Part shown: piece by piece, positions 53,119 through 61,773 of the stretch | Numbering within the stretch: position 1 is the first letter of the stretch | How the letters are laid out: each line of letters starts with the position of its first letter | Assembly (NCBI RefSeq): GCF_029689925.1 | Contig: NZ_CP121445.1 | Coordinates: 5,068,501-5,132,500 of the forward strand | DNA from: Anaerocolumna sp. AGMB13025 | Lineage (GTDB): Bacteria > Bacillota > Clostridia > Lachnospirales > Lachnospiraceae | DNA length: 64,000 nt | Direction of reading: 5' to 3' | Notes under the pieces: generated by a model | What the model was told of the DNA's origin: nothing | The model's database searches: none | The model's input: the letters and a program-made list of their open reading frames with translations, nothing else | Program-made: the position numbers and the translations under genes

Positions 53119-53346
53119 ATGGAAGACCAAAAACAACAGGATAAGTTTAAATTCTTTATTAAAACAGGAATTGTTGTTTTATCTTTCCTCGTTCTGATTG
53201 CCCTTGGCATTCGATATATACCGTCTGCACTATCCGTTACCAATTCGGCAAGTACAAGGCAGCTGCCGATTTATTGTGTAGATGAGAAAGAAAATAAAGT
53301 CGCACTTAGTTTTGACGCGGCTTGGGGGAATGCTAGATTGCGCTAG
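53119..53346 (+). pseudogene. 5' fragment of a PdaB-like polysaccharide deacetylase gene, truncated
   Basis: 75 residues with AAGGTGAAG before ATG. A single N-terminal membrane segment (about 15-32) leads to PIYCVDEKENKVALSFDAAWGN, which is where the catalytic NodB domain of PdaB-type sporulation deacetylases begins. The frame ends after four unrelated residues (ARLR). The remaining roughly 180 residues of the domain are missing. The break coincides with the left end of a block carrying a serine recombinase, so integration into this gene is the likely cause. The 3' part may lie beyond the right edge. Confidence 0.82.
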
Positions 53347-53377
53347 TTATAATAATTATATGATTTAGGTGTAAGTT

Positions 53378-53411
53378 ATGGGCAAGGTCAGGTTCTGAGG
53401 TCCTTGCCCAT
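53378..53411. terminator. perfect 10-bp hairpin near the element end
   Basis: ATGGGCAAGG and CCTTGCCCAT around a 14-nt loop, about 40 bases inside the inferred left boundary. The lack of a T-run makes this a weak terminator; a recombinase-related site is possible. Between here and the recombinase stop (53566) are about three degenerate repeats containing TATTCTTGGT. Confidence 0.5.
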
Positions 53412-53565
53412 GCTTGTATTATATCTCTGTCTGAGGTGGAGTCAAGTACTCTTCTTGGGAAATCTTATTATTCTTAGTAGGTTTAACCTTATACTATTCT
53501 TGGTAAGTCTTAACTTACCTATTCTTGGTGGACTTACCTTTCCATTGATTGTCCTCATTCATAAT

Positions 53566-55149
53566 TTAATTATCTAATAGAAAGGGACTCTTAAACTTAA
53601 AAGTTATTTCAAGCTGCTTATCCTCAAATATATTAATTTCATCCACTAAAGCAATCAAGACTTCCCTTGTAATCTCTTCGATATCAATATAGTTAATAAA
53701 GTGAAGAAACCACCTTTCATGCTGGGTAGGCTTATATTCCTTTCTTGCCTGCTTATCCTTAAGTTTGCTCTCTGCCTCACGGTATCTTTGCTGCTCCTTC
53801 TCCATCTCTTTCTGAAACGAAAGATAATCTTTTTCACTTATGGTCCCTTTGGCCAGCATACGAAGCATATTTACCTTTTCCTGCTGTAGGTCAGCCAGTT
53901 CTTTCTCAATTTCAGAAAGCTTCGCAGCCTCATCATATTTAGGTTTATGATACGATATTTTTTTTAACACATCAATATCCTTTTGCTTTAAGGCCAGTTT
54001 GGCTTCTTCTTTTATGGCACTCAGCACAATATCATTTAAGATATCTTCTCTTATTGAATGACTGGAACAAGCTTCTTTTCCATATTGCTTATAGGAACCG
54101 CATTTATAATAAGTCATATTCCCAGCCTTTGTCTTCATAACAGTTTTGGCAAGTCTCCTACCGCAATCACCGCACTTTAAAAGACCGGCATACATGGTTA
54201 CATTTTGATTTAAGCCAATATTTCTGTTTTTTGAAGTTAAAAGCTTTTGTACTGTTTTAAAGGTATCAAGCTCAATAATCGGCTCATGGGTGTTATGAAC
54301 TATGATATGCTTTTCCTGGGGAACTGATCTGTTCTGCTTTAAATTATAGGATATCTTTTCCTGCTTATGCTGCACCATATGACCAATATACACTTCATTG
54401 TTTAGTATCCGGTGAATCGTCGAATAGGTCCAGTAGGTTGTACTGTCCAGTTTTTTACTGTTGCGGTACTTATGATTCTTTTTCCATTTATATTCAGTGG
54501 GACATAGAATCCCTTCCTGATTAAGGAGTCTGGCTATTTTCATCTTTCCAAAGCCTTGTGAAAACATCTGGTAGATTCGTCTTACTATTTCGGCTGCTTC
54601 CTCATCCGGAACAAGTCTGTTATTATTATTCTCATCCTTTTGATAACCATAGGGGGCAAAGGCTCCAATAAATTCACCATTTCTGCGTTTTGAATTTAGG
54701 GCAGCCTTTATCTTAACCGAAATATCCTGAGAATAAAAGTCATTAAACAGAATACGAAAAGGTACCACAATATCATTTTGTTCTTCACTGAAAGTATCAA
54801 TATTATCATCAATTGCTATGTATCGTATTTTCCGGATAATGAAATCCTTTTTAATTAGTCTGGAAGTCTCCACCTGATCTCTTCCCAGACGAGAAAGATC
54901 TTTCGTAATAATTGTATTAATTTTACCGATATCCACATCCCGCATCATTCTCTTAAAAGAATCCCTGTCATAATTCATACCGGTATAGCCATCATCTATA
55001 TAAGTTTCTACAAGAACCAGTTCTTTGTGCTTTTCTAAGTACTGCTTTAGTATGGACAGCTGGTTATCTATGCTTTCTGACTGCCTGTTATCCCCATCTT
55101 CATTGGATAACCGCAGATAACCGCCGACCTTAAATATCTGGTCCTTCAT
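53566..55149 (-). CDS. large serine recombinase (TnpX/TndX-like)
   Basis: 527 residues. An N-terminal resolvase catalytic domain (about 8-155) has nucleophile Ser15 in GGYLRLSNED and ITKDLSRLGRD; a recombinase domain (about 165-290) follows. A zinc-ribbon domain holds CGDCGRR (about 335) with a second Cys pair in YKCGSYKQYGKEACSS. A C-terminal coiled-coil (about 415-475) completes the protein. Such enzymes excise and insert integrative elements at short core sites without repair synthesis. It looks intact and sits at the inferred element end, transcribed towards it. Confidence 0.93.
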   Translation of the reverse strand: MKDQIFKVGGYLRLSNEDGDNRQSESIDNQLSILKQYLEKHKELVLVETYIDDGYTGMNYDRDSFKRMMRDVDIGKINTIITKDLSRLGRDQVETSRLIKKDFIIRKIRYIAIDDNIDTFSEEQNDIVVPFRILFNDFYSQDISVKIKAALNSKRRNGEFIGAFAPYGYQKDENNNNRLVPDEEAAEIVRRIYQMFSQGFGKMKIARLLNQEGILCPTEYKWKKNHKYRNSKKLDSTTYWTYSTIHRILNNEVYIGHMVQHKQEKISYNLKQNRSVPQEKHIIVHNTHEPIIELDTFKTVQKLLTSKNRNIGLNQNVTMYAGLLKCGDCGRRLAKTVMKTKAGNMTYYKCGSYKQYGKEACSSHSIREDILNDIVLSAIKEEAKLALKQKDIDVLKKISYHKPKYDEAAKLSEIEKELADLQQEKVNMLRMLAKGTISEKDYLSFQKEMEKEQQRYREAESKLKDKQARKEYKPTQHERWFLHFINYIDIEEITREVLIALVDEINIFEDKQLEITFKFKSPFLLDN

Positions 55150-55171
55150 ATGTAAAAACCCCTTCCTGCCT

Positions 55172-55321
55172 TTAAAATATTTCTTTATTCATTGTTGAAT
55201 TAATCGCATCCTTCATACAATCTACTAAACTTCTGTCCTTATCACTATGTTTAATAAAAATACGGTAGCCATGCAGACTGTTACCTTCTTGTCTGAGTCT
55301 TATCTTTTCAGCCTGTTCCAT
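55172..55321 (-). CDS. 49-residue protein upstream of the recombinase
   Basis: ATG 55321 is preceded by AAAGGAGTAAGA. The product begins MEQAEKIRLRQEGNSLHGYR and is polar, without a membrane segment. It ends 23 bases before the recombinase start, so the two are likely co-transcribed. The family is not recognised; small excision-control proteins often occupy this position, but that is only an inference. Confidence 0.6.
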   Translation of the reverse strand: MEQAEKIRLRQEGNSLHGYRIFIKHSDKDRSLVDCMKDAINSTMNKEIF

Positions 55322-55406
55322 TCTTACTCCTTTCCAGATTATTACTACATCTTTGGGCTTATTCTATTGTATGTGACAAATTGTTGTATCATTACCGCCC
55401 TAATGT

Positions 55407-55445
55407 AATAAAAGCTGAACACCCAGAGAGTATTCAGCTTTTATT
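55407..55445. terminator. bidirectional-looking hairpin
   Basis: 13-base arms AATAAAAGCTGAA and TTCAGCTTTTATT around a 13-nt loop, between the recombinase module and the promoter at 55542. AT-rich outer arms serve as U-tracts in both directions. Confidence 0.6.
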
Positions 55446-55541
55446 CGAAGTTCAAAAGGTATCATGAATAAGTGTAACGAATGTTTTTATTAACACCAAT
55501 GAGGAAATAATGTATTATTAAATAGCATAATAAAAAAGTCT

Positions 55542-55570
55542 TTGGAAAACTAGATAAACTATGCTATTAT
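55542..55570 (+). promoter_or_regulatory. promoter reading into the structured leader and SDR gene
   Basis: TTGGAA (55542-55547), 17 nt, TATTAT (55565-55570). Predicted transcription starts near 55,577, giving a leader of about 360 nt before the SDR gene. Confidence 0.6.
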
Positions 55571-55573
55571 AAA

Positions 55574-55760
55574 GGAAAAGAGCAAAGATTGAAAGTCCAT
55601 AGATACTGGCTAAAGGGACGCTCGCTTTGTTCAATTCGGTCAAATGGAAATAGTGTAGATGAAGGGGCAAGTTCACTGGATAGCAAAACTGCTTTTTCGT
55701 TTACCCTATCATCGATTCTAACCTAAAGAATTTGTCGATTAGATAGATCCGCGGTTTTTT
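55574..55760 (+). ncRNA. candidate structured leader or small RNA, unassigned
   Basis: Directly after the promoter, GAGC/GCTC stacks with GTCC/GGAC (about 55579-55625). GATGAAGGG (about 55658) pairs with CCCTATCATC (about 55705-55715), and smaller hairpins lie inside. CAAAG-ATTGAA near 55583 could pair with CTTTG-TTCAAT near 55627 as a pseudoknot-like alternative. The stretch ends at CCGCGGTTTTTT (about 55750-55760), possibly a termination point. It matches no riboswitch class I can recall. It could be coincidence, a leader RNA or a small RNA. Confidence 0.4.
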
Positions 55761-55850
55761 ATATTGTATGGATTAAGATTGCACAGACTTAAATAGAACT
55801 TAAATAGTTATATACACTAAGGGATTAAGGTTGAAAGAAAATAAAAGAGT

Positions 55851-55940
55851 AGAAAGGATGCCACATTATGATTCTTTCAATCAGTTATATTTGTGGCAGT
55901 ATCTCAAGTAAACTTGCGATATGCAATGGGTGTAAATATG
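55851..55940 (+). promoter_or_regulatory. recurrent two-hairpin leader element, copy C (before the SDR gene)
   Basis: AGAAAGG, GCCAC, inner hairpin TGATT/AATCA around CTTTC, GTGGC, AGT, stem ATCTCAAG/CTTGCGAT (one mismatch) around TAAA, then ATGCAATGGG, 7 nt and ATG at 55938. Copies B and C also share a GAAAGAAAAT stretch 15-20 bases upstream. Confidence 0.75.
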
Positions 55941-56654
55941 AAAAAAGCAATTATTATTGGTTCAAGCAGTGGTATTGGTATGCAACTTGCGCAAGTTATG
56001 TCTAAGGATGGTTTTGTTCTTGGGCTTACTGGCAGGCGTATAGAATTACTTGATAGCCTTAAAGATCAATTGCCCACTCAAGCCTATACCAAACATATGG
56101 ATATCACAAATACGAATGCATCTATTGATTGTCTGAATAGTTTGATTGATGAAATGGGGGGTGTTGACTTAATTATCGTTAGTGCGGGCACTGGATATGT
56201 TAACAAAAATCTGGAATGGAAGTTAGAACAAGAAACAATCAATACCAATGTCTTAGGTGTAACAGCGATTATTGATACTTCAATAAGATATTTTTTGAAT
56301 AAAAAATCGGGACATTTGGCGGCTATATCTTCTGTAGCATCGTTACGTGGTAGTGCCGAATGCCCTTCATACAATGCATCTAAAGCATATTTATCTAATT
56401 ATCTAGAGGGTATTCGATGTAAAATAAAAAAACAAAATCTGGATATTGCAATTACAGATATTAAGCCAGGTCTTGTAGATACAGCAATGGCTAAGGGTGA
56501 TGGTCTATTCTGGATTATGCCTTTAGAAAAAGTAGCTGCTCAAATTTACACAGCACTTAAGAAAAGAAAAGATCAAGTTTATGTAACAAAAAGATGGGCC
56601 TTTCTGGGGTTTATTCTCAAGAACCTTCCAAGGGCTTTATATTACAAAATATAA
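55938..56654 (+). CDS. short-chain dehydrogenase/reductase
   Basis: 238 residues from ATG 55938, the start fixed by leader copy C and by the family N-terminus KKAIIIGSSSGIG; the upstream open frame is leader. A classical SDR with the GSSSGIG nucleotide motif at 8-14, NVLGV in the middle, Ser of SSVASLRGS and catalytic YNASK. It uses NAD(P)H to reduce or oxidise an unknown substrate. It is a single-gene unit ended by a strong terminator. It is the first rightward gene after the recombinase and probably cargo of the element. Confidence 0.9.
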   Translation: MKKAIIIGSSSGIGMQLAQVMSKDGFVLGLTGRRIELLDSLKDQLPTQAYTKHMDITNTNASIDCLNSLIDEMGGVDLIIVSAGTGYVNKNLEWKLEQETINTNVLGVTAIIDTSIRYFLNKKSGHLAAISSVASLRGSAECPSYNASKAYLSNYLEGIRCKIKKQNLDIAITDIKPGLVDTAMAKGDGLFWIMPLEKVAAQIYTALKKRKDQVYVTKRWAFLGFILKNLPRALYYKI

Positions 56655-56698
56655 TGTCTAATAAGTATACTGCAAAGTTGACAAATACAATTGAACAA

Positions 56699-56746
56699 AA
56701 TCGCTGCACGATAGCTGTCCTTGGCTATTGTGCAGCGATTCTTTTA
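56699..56746 (+). terminator. SDR gene terminator
   Basis: A 17-bp stem (AATCGCTGCAC then ATAGC, with matching right arm) around 8 nt, followed by CTTTTATC. It lies between the SDR gene and the convergent membrane synthase gene. Confidence 0.82.
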
Positions 56747-56795
56747 TCTCTAAATTTTAAAGGAAATGGAACGGATCCAGGTTCGTTCGATATAA

Positions 56796-58391
56796 TCATT
56801 TGCCGCTTTGACCAAATGTAATATTAATTTTAAAATTAATAGCAGTATCCAACTCATCTTTTAATATGCCTGCTAAAGCTTTTTGCTGAATTATCTCTAA
56901 ATTGTTTTTATCATCTGTTACAACTATTTCATCTTTATCTATTTTAACTATACTCTTTTTAATTTTTTCACCTATATCTTTTATATTATCATCCTCAACA
57001 TTTGCTATATTATTAAAAAAGTTTTCTTTTAGTTCACTTCTATCACTTCCAACAACGATTACATTACTATCACCTTCCGATTTATAGCAATATACAGAAT
57101 TCATTGTACTTTTTAAAGTTTGACCCAGACTCTCAACTAAAACCGAATCACATCTGTTTCCTAATGCAACATTCATTGCCACTACCCCATTATCTTTCAA
57201 ATTCTCCTTACATAATTTAAAAAATTCCTGTGTTGTAAAGTTTAATGGTAAAGAAATATCTTGATAAACATCTATAATAATAATATCATACTTTTCATTT
57301 TGTCTTTTACTATTTTTGTAAAGATAGTTTCTCCCATCTTCAACTAAAACTGACACGTCTTTTTTGTTATAATCGAAGTAATCCTCAGCCAAATCCATTA
57401 CCTTTTGATCAATTTCAACACCTGTAATCTTTAAATTTGAGAAGTAATTGTCCATAAGTTTGTATAAAGTCCCTGTGCCATATCCAATCATCAAAACTTT
57501 GATTTCATCCTGTTTACTATAATCAGCCAAAAACAGTGGAACTGGAAGTAAATAGTCATAGTAATATCCTGTTTTATTTTTACCATCATTTATATAAATC
57601 GATTGTGTACCAATCAGATTATTTGTATATAAACCTAATTCGTTATTTTTCTCTTTCACACATAAATAATTATATTGTGATTCAGCCTCACAAATTGGTT
57701 TTCCTTCTAAATTTAAACTTGTACTTGTTAGGGCAACAGCTACGACAATAATTAATCCCAATTTAACGATTGTACTAGTCACTCTATGCTTAAATAATAT
57801 ATTAGAACTGATTCCCAGTACAATAAGGATAATCCCCCAAAAGATAAAGGTTCTTTTTACACCAAGCAACGGAATTAAAACAAATGAGGGCAAAAGTGTA
57901 CCAATGATACTACCTATTGTTGTAAATAAACTAATTTTTCCAATTACACTGCCAGTTTTAGTTAAATCATTAATACAATACTTTGCTAAAAACGGTGAAA
58001 CCATACCTAAAAGTAATAAAGGAAATAAAAACATAATTAAACTTGATAAAAATGCTCCTATAAGCAAAACATTTATCGGAGAAATCACATTGGATATGAA
58101 TAAAGTAAATATTATTACTACATTAGATATAAGCGGTATGAGCAATACCCACACGCCGCATATGATCAGATTTTTATACAAAGGTATTACCGTTTCACTC
58201 TTATCAGCCTTCTTTCCTCCCAAATAATATCCGATACTTGTTCCTACCATAATTAAACAAATGATAATCGACCATATTAGATTCGTAGTCCCAAAATAAG
58301 GGGACAACAATCTTGATGCACTTAATTCTACACCCATAATGCACATACCACTAATAAAAGCCGTGGCATAATAAAATTTATTATTCTTCAT
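56796..58391 (-). CDS. membrane-fused spermidine-synthase-like protein
   Basis: 531 residues. The N-terminal half has about seven hydrophobic segments (about 7-220). The C-terminal half is a spermidine-synthase-type Rossmann domain (about 270-450) with the SAM/dcSAM loop MIGYGTGTLYKL, acidic GVEID and DVYQDISLP. Such fused proteins occur widely, and their substrates are mostly unknown; polyamine synthesis is not assured. It is the last gene of a leftward group with the ABC exporter, protease and radical SAM enzyme. A role in modifying or exporting the peptide product is only inferred from context. Confidence 0.8.
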   Translation of the reverse strand: MKNNKFYYATAFISGMCIMGVELSASRLLSPYFGTTNLIWSIIICLIMVGTSIGYYLGGKKADKSETVIPLYKNLIICGVWVLLIPLISNVVIIFTLFISNVISPINVLLIGAFLSSLIMFLFPLLLLGMVSPFLAKYCINDLTKTGSVIGKISLFTTIGSIIGTLLPSFVLIPLLGVKRTFIFWGIILIVLGISSNILFKHRVTSTIVKLGLIIVVAVALTSTSLNLEGKPICEAESQYNYLCVKEKNNELGLYTNNLIGTQSIYINDGKNKTGYYYDYLLPVPLFLADYSKQDEIKVLMIGYGTGTLYKLMDNYFSNLKITGVEIDQKVMDLAEDYFDYNKKDVSVLVEDGRNYLYKNSKRQNEKYDIIIIDVYQDISLPLNFTTQEFFKLCKENLKDNGVVAMNVALGNRCDSVLVESLGQTLKSTMNSVYCYKSEGDSNVIVVGSDRSELKENFFNNIANVEDDNIKDIGEKIKKSIVKIDKDEIVVTDDKNNLEIIQQKALAGILKDELDTAINFKINITFGQSGK

Positions 58392-58463
58392 ATAACCTAT
58401 ACCTCCCCATTAATCTTTATACTCCATAGTAATTTATTTCAGATAAATATGTTATTTTTCTAG

Positions 58464-60944
58464 TCAATATTCCCTCAATAATTCATTCATATTTTTAAAT
58501 TTTATTTTTGGCAGAACTAATATCATCGAAACTAAGGATATCCCAATTGCTATGATTAATAACATAGTGAATTTTACAAGTGTTCTGGTATACGTCAAAT
58601 CCAAAAATACTTTTAAAAACATCTTAGTTGATAATGTACACACACTATATGCAATTATACTTGCTATAACTCCAATTATTATTGCTTCTACCATCATCAT
58701 AAAAATAACAGTTTTATTCTTAGCACCATAAACACGGTACAAATACCATTCTTTTTTTCTACCAAGCAAATCAATTAGTAAAATATTCGTCATAAATAAA
58801 ATAAATGAGATAATAGAAATAAACGATATACCAGCAAACAAACTCATCTGTTCTCTCACAGTTTTGTATAGGGATGGCGCCATATCTAACATATTAACTA
58901 TAAAACAATCACCTATTTTATTATAAAATGTATTTATTACCTCATCCAGATCTTTTTCATCAACATTCATGTAATACGTTACTGATGACCACATAATATC
59001 ATTAGACAATGAATCTAAAGGCATTTTTATTTCGGAAGTGTTTACTAATTGTTTTTCAAAAATCCCTATTATCTTATATGAGCTTTTTACTGCACCCATA
59101 CGAAGTTCGATAGTATCACCACAATCCAAAGATAATGCGTCTGCAAACTCATTATTAATTACTATCGTTTTTACATCTTCTGTTGAAAATAGTCTTCCTT
59201 TTAATATTTTTGCATTTATATTGCTGGTTTCAACTCCTTCAAAAGTCAAATTATTTAGCTTTTCTCTATTTTTATAATCATCGTCTTCTAAATAATCTTC
59301 TATTGATACGCCATTGATAGAATCAATAGTGCCATTAATACGTAATGTTTTTGCTGTTCCTGTAATACTTTTAGTATTTTGTATCATATTATTAATGGAT
59401 TCTTCGTTAGTCTTTGGACTCGTCAACAAAAGATTATATCCCAACTCACTTTTAATTAACTCTTCTACACCAGGCAAGATACTTCCCGAAATATTTTGTG
59501 TCAGACCAATTGAAACCAGACCAATCGTAAGAGTAACAATAATTAAGCATAACTTTTTACTTTGTTTATTCATTCTTATAATAATTAACTTAATAATCGA
59601 GTTATTTATTACTGGTACGTTTAATAAAAAATTAATTATTTTTAATAATGTTTTTATAAAAACATACACACAAAAAGCAAATATAAAGATTCCTGCCATA
59701 TACGCTATCATCATTAAATTATTATAATAAATAGTACCCGCTGCGGTAATTCCACTTAGAATGATAAGAATAGGTTTGGCCAATTTCATTCTCTTCTTAG
59801 CCGATAGTTCTTCCTGTCGTAAAATCATTATGGGGCTTAATTCCGAATATAGATAATTGGGAATGATAGAAAAGATACAACTGATACCTATCGAAATAAG
59901 TAACACCAGTAAAAAATCAAGTAAATATTTTGAATAAAATACAAAATCATAACTATAAAAAAACAACTTATTTATAATAAACGTAATTCCTATTCCCATT
60001 GGCACTGCACAAATAAAAGCAACAATACCTATTATACAGGAATCTAACAGCACCATCTGATGCAATTGTCTCTTCTTCATTCCTAAAACTCTCAGCATGC
60101 ATAATTCCTGCTGTCGTCGATTCATATTAAGAATTGATAAGCAGGCAATACCAACACCACCCATGATGGCTGCAAACAAACCAATTATACTCACACTTTT
60201 CGTAATAGTTCTCACTTCTTGCTCCATCTGAGCAAAATTCTCATCAGCAGTTTTTATTTCATCCGGATTATATATCTTTCCAAGTTCTTTCAAAACGTGT
60301 TCAAAAGAATCTTGTTTAACTTTAATATAGATCTTATTGACTGGTAAATCACCATCCCCAAAGAAATCATTTATATATTTACTATCAATAAAACCATATC
60401 CAAATAAATTCATATCCCAACCAGTCTCACCGTCCAACTCTACAACATCATTCACATAAAATGGATATTCTTCACCTTTACGTGAATTAAATAATAATAT
60501 TTTCTCTCCCCTTTTAGTACCTAATTGACTTGCCAGATTTTTGCTCAATACTATGCTGTTTGAGTTTTCTTCTTTACTAACATTAATTTTCTTCCCATAA
60601 TACGGATATTTTTCTAAATTTACAAAGCGAAGAATAATGTTTGCTGATTTATGACCATATTTTACACTTTCCTTTTGCCATACTGAAACTGTATAATCTA
60701 CTTCATCCAAATCATCTAATAATTTAAATGTAGCATCTTGATTTTTGCTATTATTTACAGGGGTTACACAAATATCTCCACCATTCAATTCTTTAGAACG
60801 TTGATGTAACCCCATAATATTGTTTGCAGTAGATAATTGTATCGCCAATATAATCGATAACCCCAATGCTATTGATAAAATATTTAATATTGTCTGGAAT
60901 TTATTTTGTTTATACTTACTAAATACATACTTAAACAAAAACAT
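58464..60944 (-). CDS. ABC transporter permease with two FtsX domains
   Basis: 826 residues. One membrane segment near the N-terminus (about 20-40), an external region, then an FtsX domain (about 245-370). A middle membrane pair and a second external region lead to the C-terminal FtsX domain (about 695-820). The architecture is that of MacB/LolCE-like exporters and bacitracin/lantibiotic-resistance permeases with doubled domains. It pairs with the ATPase gene 16 bases upstream. It probably exports or gives immunity to a peptide made by the cluster. Confidence 0.88.
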   Translation of the reverse strand: MFLFKYVFSKYKQNKFQTILNILSIALGLSIILAIQLSTANNIMGLHQRSKELNGGDICVTPVNNSKNQDATFKLLDDLDEVDYTVSVWQKESVKYGHKSANIILRFVNLEKYPYYGKKINVSKEENSNSIVLSKNLASQLGTKRGEKILLFNSRKGEEYPFYVNDVVELDGETGWDMNLFGYGFIDSKYINDFFGDGDLPVNKIYIKVKQDSFEHVLKELGKIYNPDEIKTADENFAQMEQEVRTITKSVSIIGLFAAIMGGVGIACLSILNMNRRQQELCMLRVLGMKKRQLHQMVLLDSCIIGIVAFICAVPMGIGITFIINKLFFYSYDFVFYSKYLLDFLLVLLISIGISCIFSIIPNYLYSELSPIMILRQEELSAKKRMKLAKPILIILSGITAAGTIYYNNLMMIAYMAGIFIFAFCVYVFIKTLLKIINFLLNVPVINNSIIKLIIIRMNKQSKKLCLIIVTLTIGLVSIGLTQNISGSILPGVEELIKSELGYNLLLTSPKTNEESINNMIQNTKSITGTAKTLRINGTIDSINGVSIEDYLEDDDYKNREKLNNLTFEGVETSNINAKILKGRLFSTEDVKTIVINNEFADALSLDCGDTIELRMGAVKSSYKIIGIFEKQLVNTSEIKMPLDSLSNDIMWSSVTYYMNVDEKDLDEVINTFYNKIGDCFIVNMLDMAPSLYKTVREQMSLFAGISFISIISFILFMTNILLIDLLGRKKEWYLYRVYGAKNKTVIFMMMVEAIIIGVIASIIAYSVCTLSTKMFLKVFLDLTYTRTLVKFTMLLIIAIGISLVSMILVLPKIKFKNMNELLREY

Positions 60945-60960
60945 TCTTATACCTCATACC

Positions 60961-61641
60961 TTATTCTTTCTTATTTATAATCTTCCCATCTTCAATACAT
61001 ATAGTTCTGTCAGCTTGAGTGGCCAAACTGTAATCATGTGTAACCATCACAATCGTCATATTCTTTTTTTCTCTGCCTTCCTTTAGTAACTTTATAATCA
61101 TTTCTCCATTAACCTTGTCTAATGCTCCTGTCGGTTCATCAGCAAATACAACTGACGGAGAATTGACCAAAGCCCTTGCAATTGCCACTCTCTGCTGTTC
61201 TCCTCCTGATAATTGTCTTGGAAATAGTTTCTCTTTACCTTCTAACCCCACCATTCTTAATAATTCTTTTGCCTTTTCATTACCGCTTAACTTATTATTT
61301 GAAAAATATAACGGAACTTTAACATTTTCTATGATATTAATGTCGGGCAACAAGTTGAAGGCTTGAAATATTATGCCTATATTCTTATTTCTAAATTGCG
61401 TTAACTGATCATCATCTAAGTCTTTTATATCCTTCCCCAGAACGTTTACATTTCCCTCATATTCGGAATCAACACCTGCTAAAATTCCTAATAATGTACT
61501 CTTGCCACTGCCACTGGCACCCATTATAGCTACAAACTCGTCTTGAAATATCTCTAAATCAACTGACTTTAATATTTCTGTGTTTGTATTTTCCACTATG
61601 ACTCTCTTGCAGATTTTATCCGATCTTAAAACTAAATTCAT
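60961..61641 (-). CDS. ABC transporter ATP-binding protein (LolD/MacB-like)
   Basis: 226 residues. Walker A GASGSGKST, Q-loop in IGIIFQAFNL, signature RQLSGGEQQRVAIARAL, Walker B VVFADEPTGALD and switch His in VMVTHDYSLA. It energises the FtsX-type permease encoded directly downstream. About 130 AT-rich bases without features separate it from the protease gene upstream. Confidence 0.93.
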   Translation of the reverse strand: MNLVLRSDKICKRVIVENTNTEILKSVDLEIFQDEFVAIMGASGSGKSTLLGILAGVDSEYEGNVNVLGKDIKDLDDDQLTQFRNKNIGIIFQAFNLLPDINIIENVKVPLYFSNNKLSGNEKAKELLRMVGLEGKEKLFPRQLSGGEQQRVAIARALVNSPSVVFADEPTGALDKVNGEMIIKLLKEGREKKNMTIVMVTHDYSLATQADRTICIEDGKIINKKE

Positions 61642-61773
61642 ATTATTATTTTACGGAATAATTCCCGTTACCCCCTATCTTCCAAATCGTTAAAATTCAT
61701 AAAAGTTAGTGTCTTACTGTTAATCAGGAATATTAGTACTTGCATAATTCATTTATAACCTTGCATTATGTAA

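Noticed and set aside
55574..55760. Possible c-di-GMP, SAM or RNase P-like RNA
   Set aside because: A few short motifs (GAAAGTCC, GATGAAGGGG) looked suggestive, but the conserved cores of these RNAs are absent. Left as an unassigned structure.
55893..55937. N-terminal extension of the SDR starting at GTG 55893
   Set aside because: The extension corresponds to the conserved leader element, and in the other two copies the same frame is closed by stops. The SDR motif and ribosome site fit ATG 55938.
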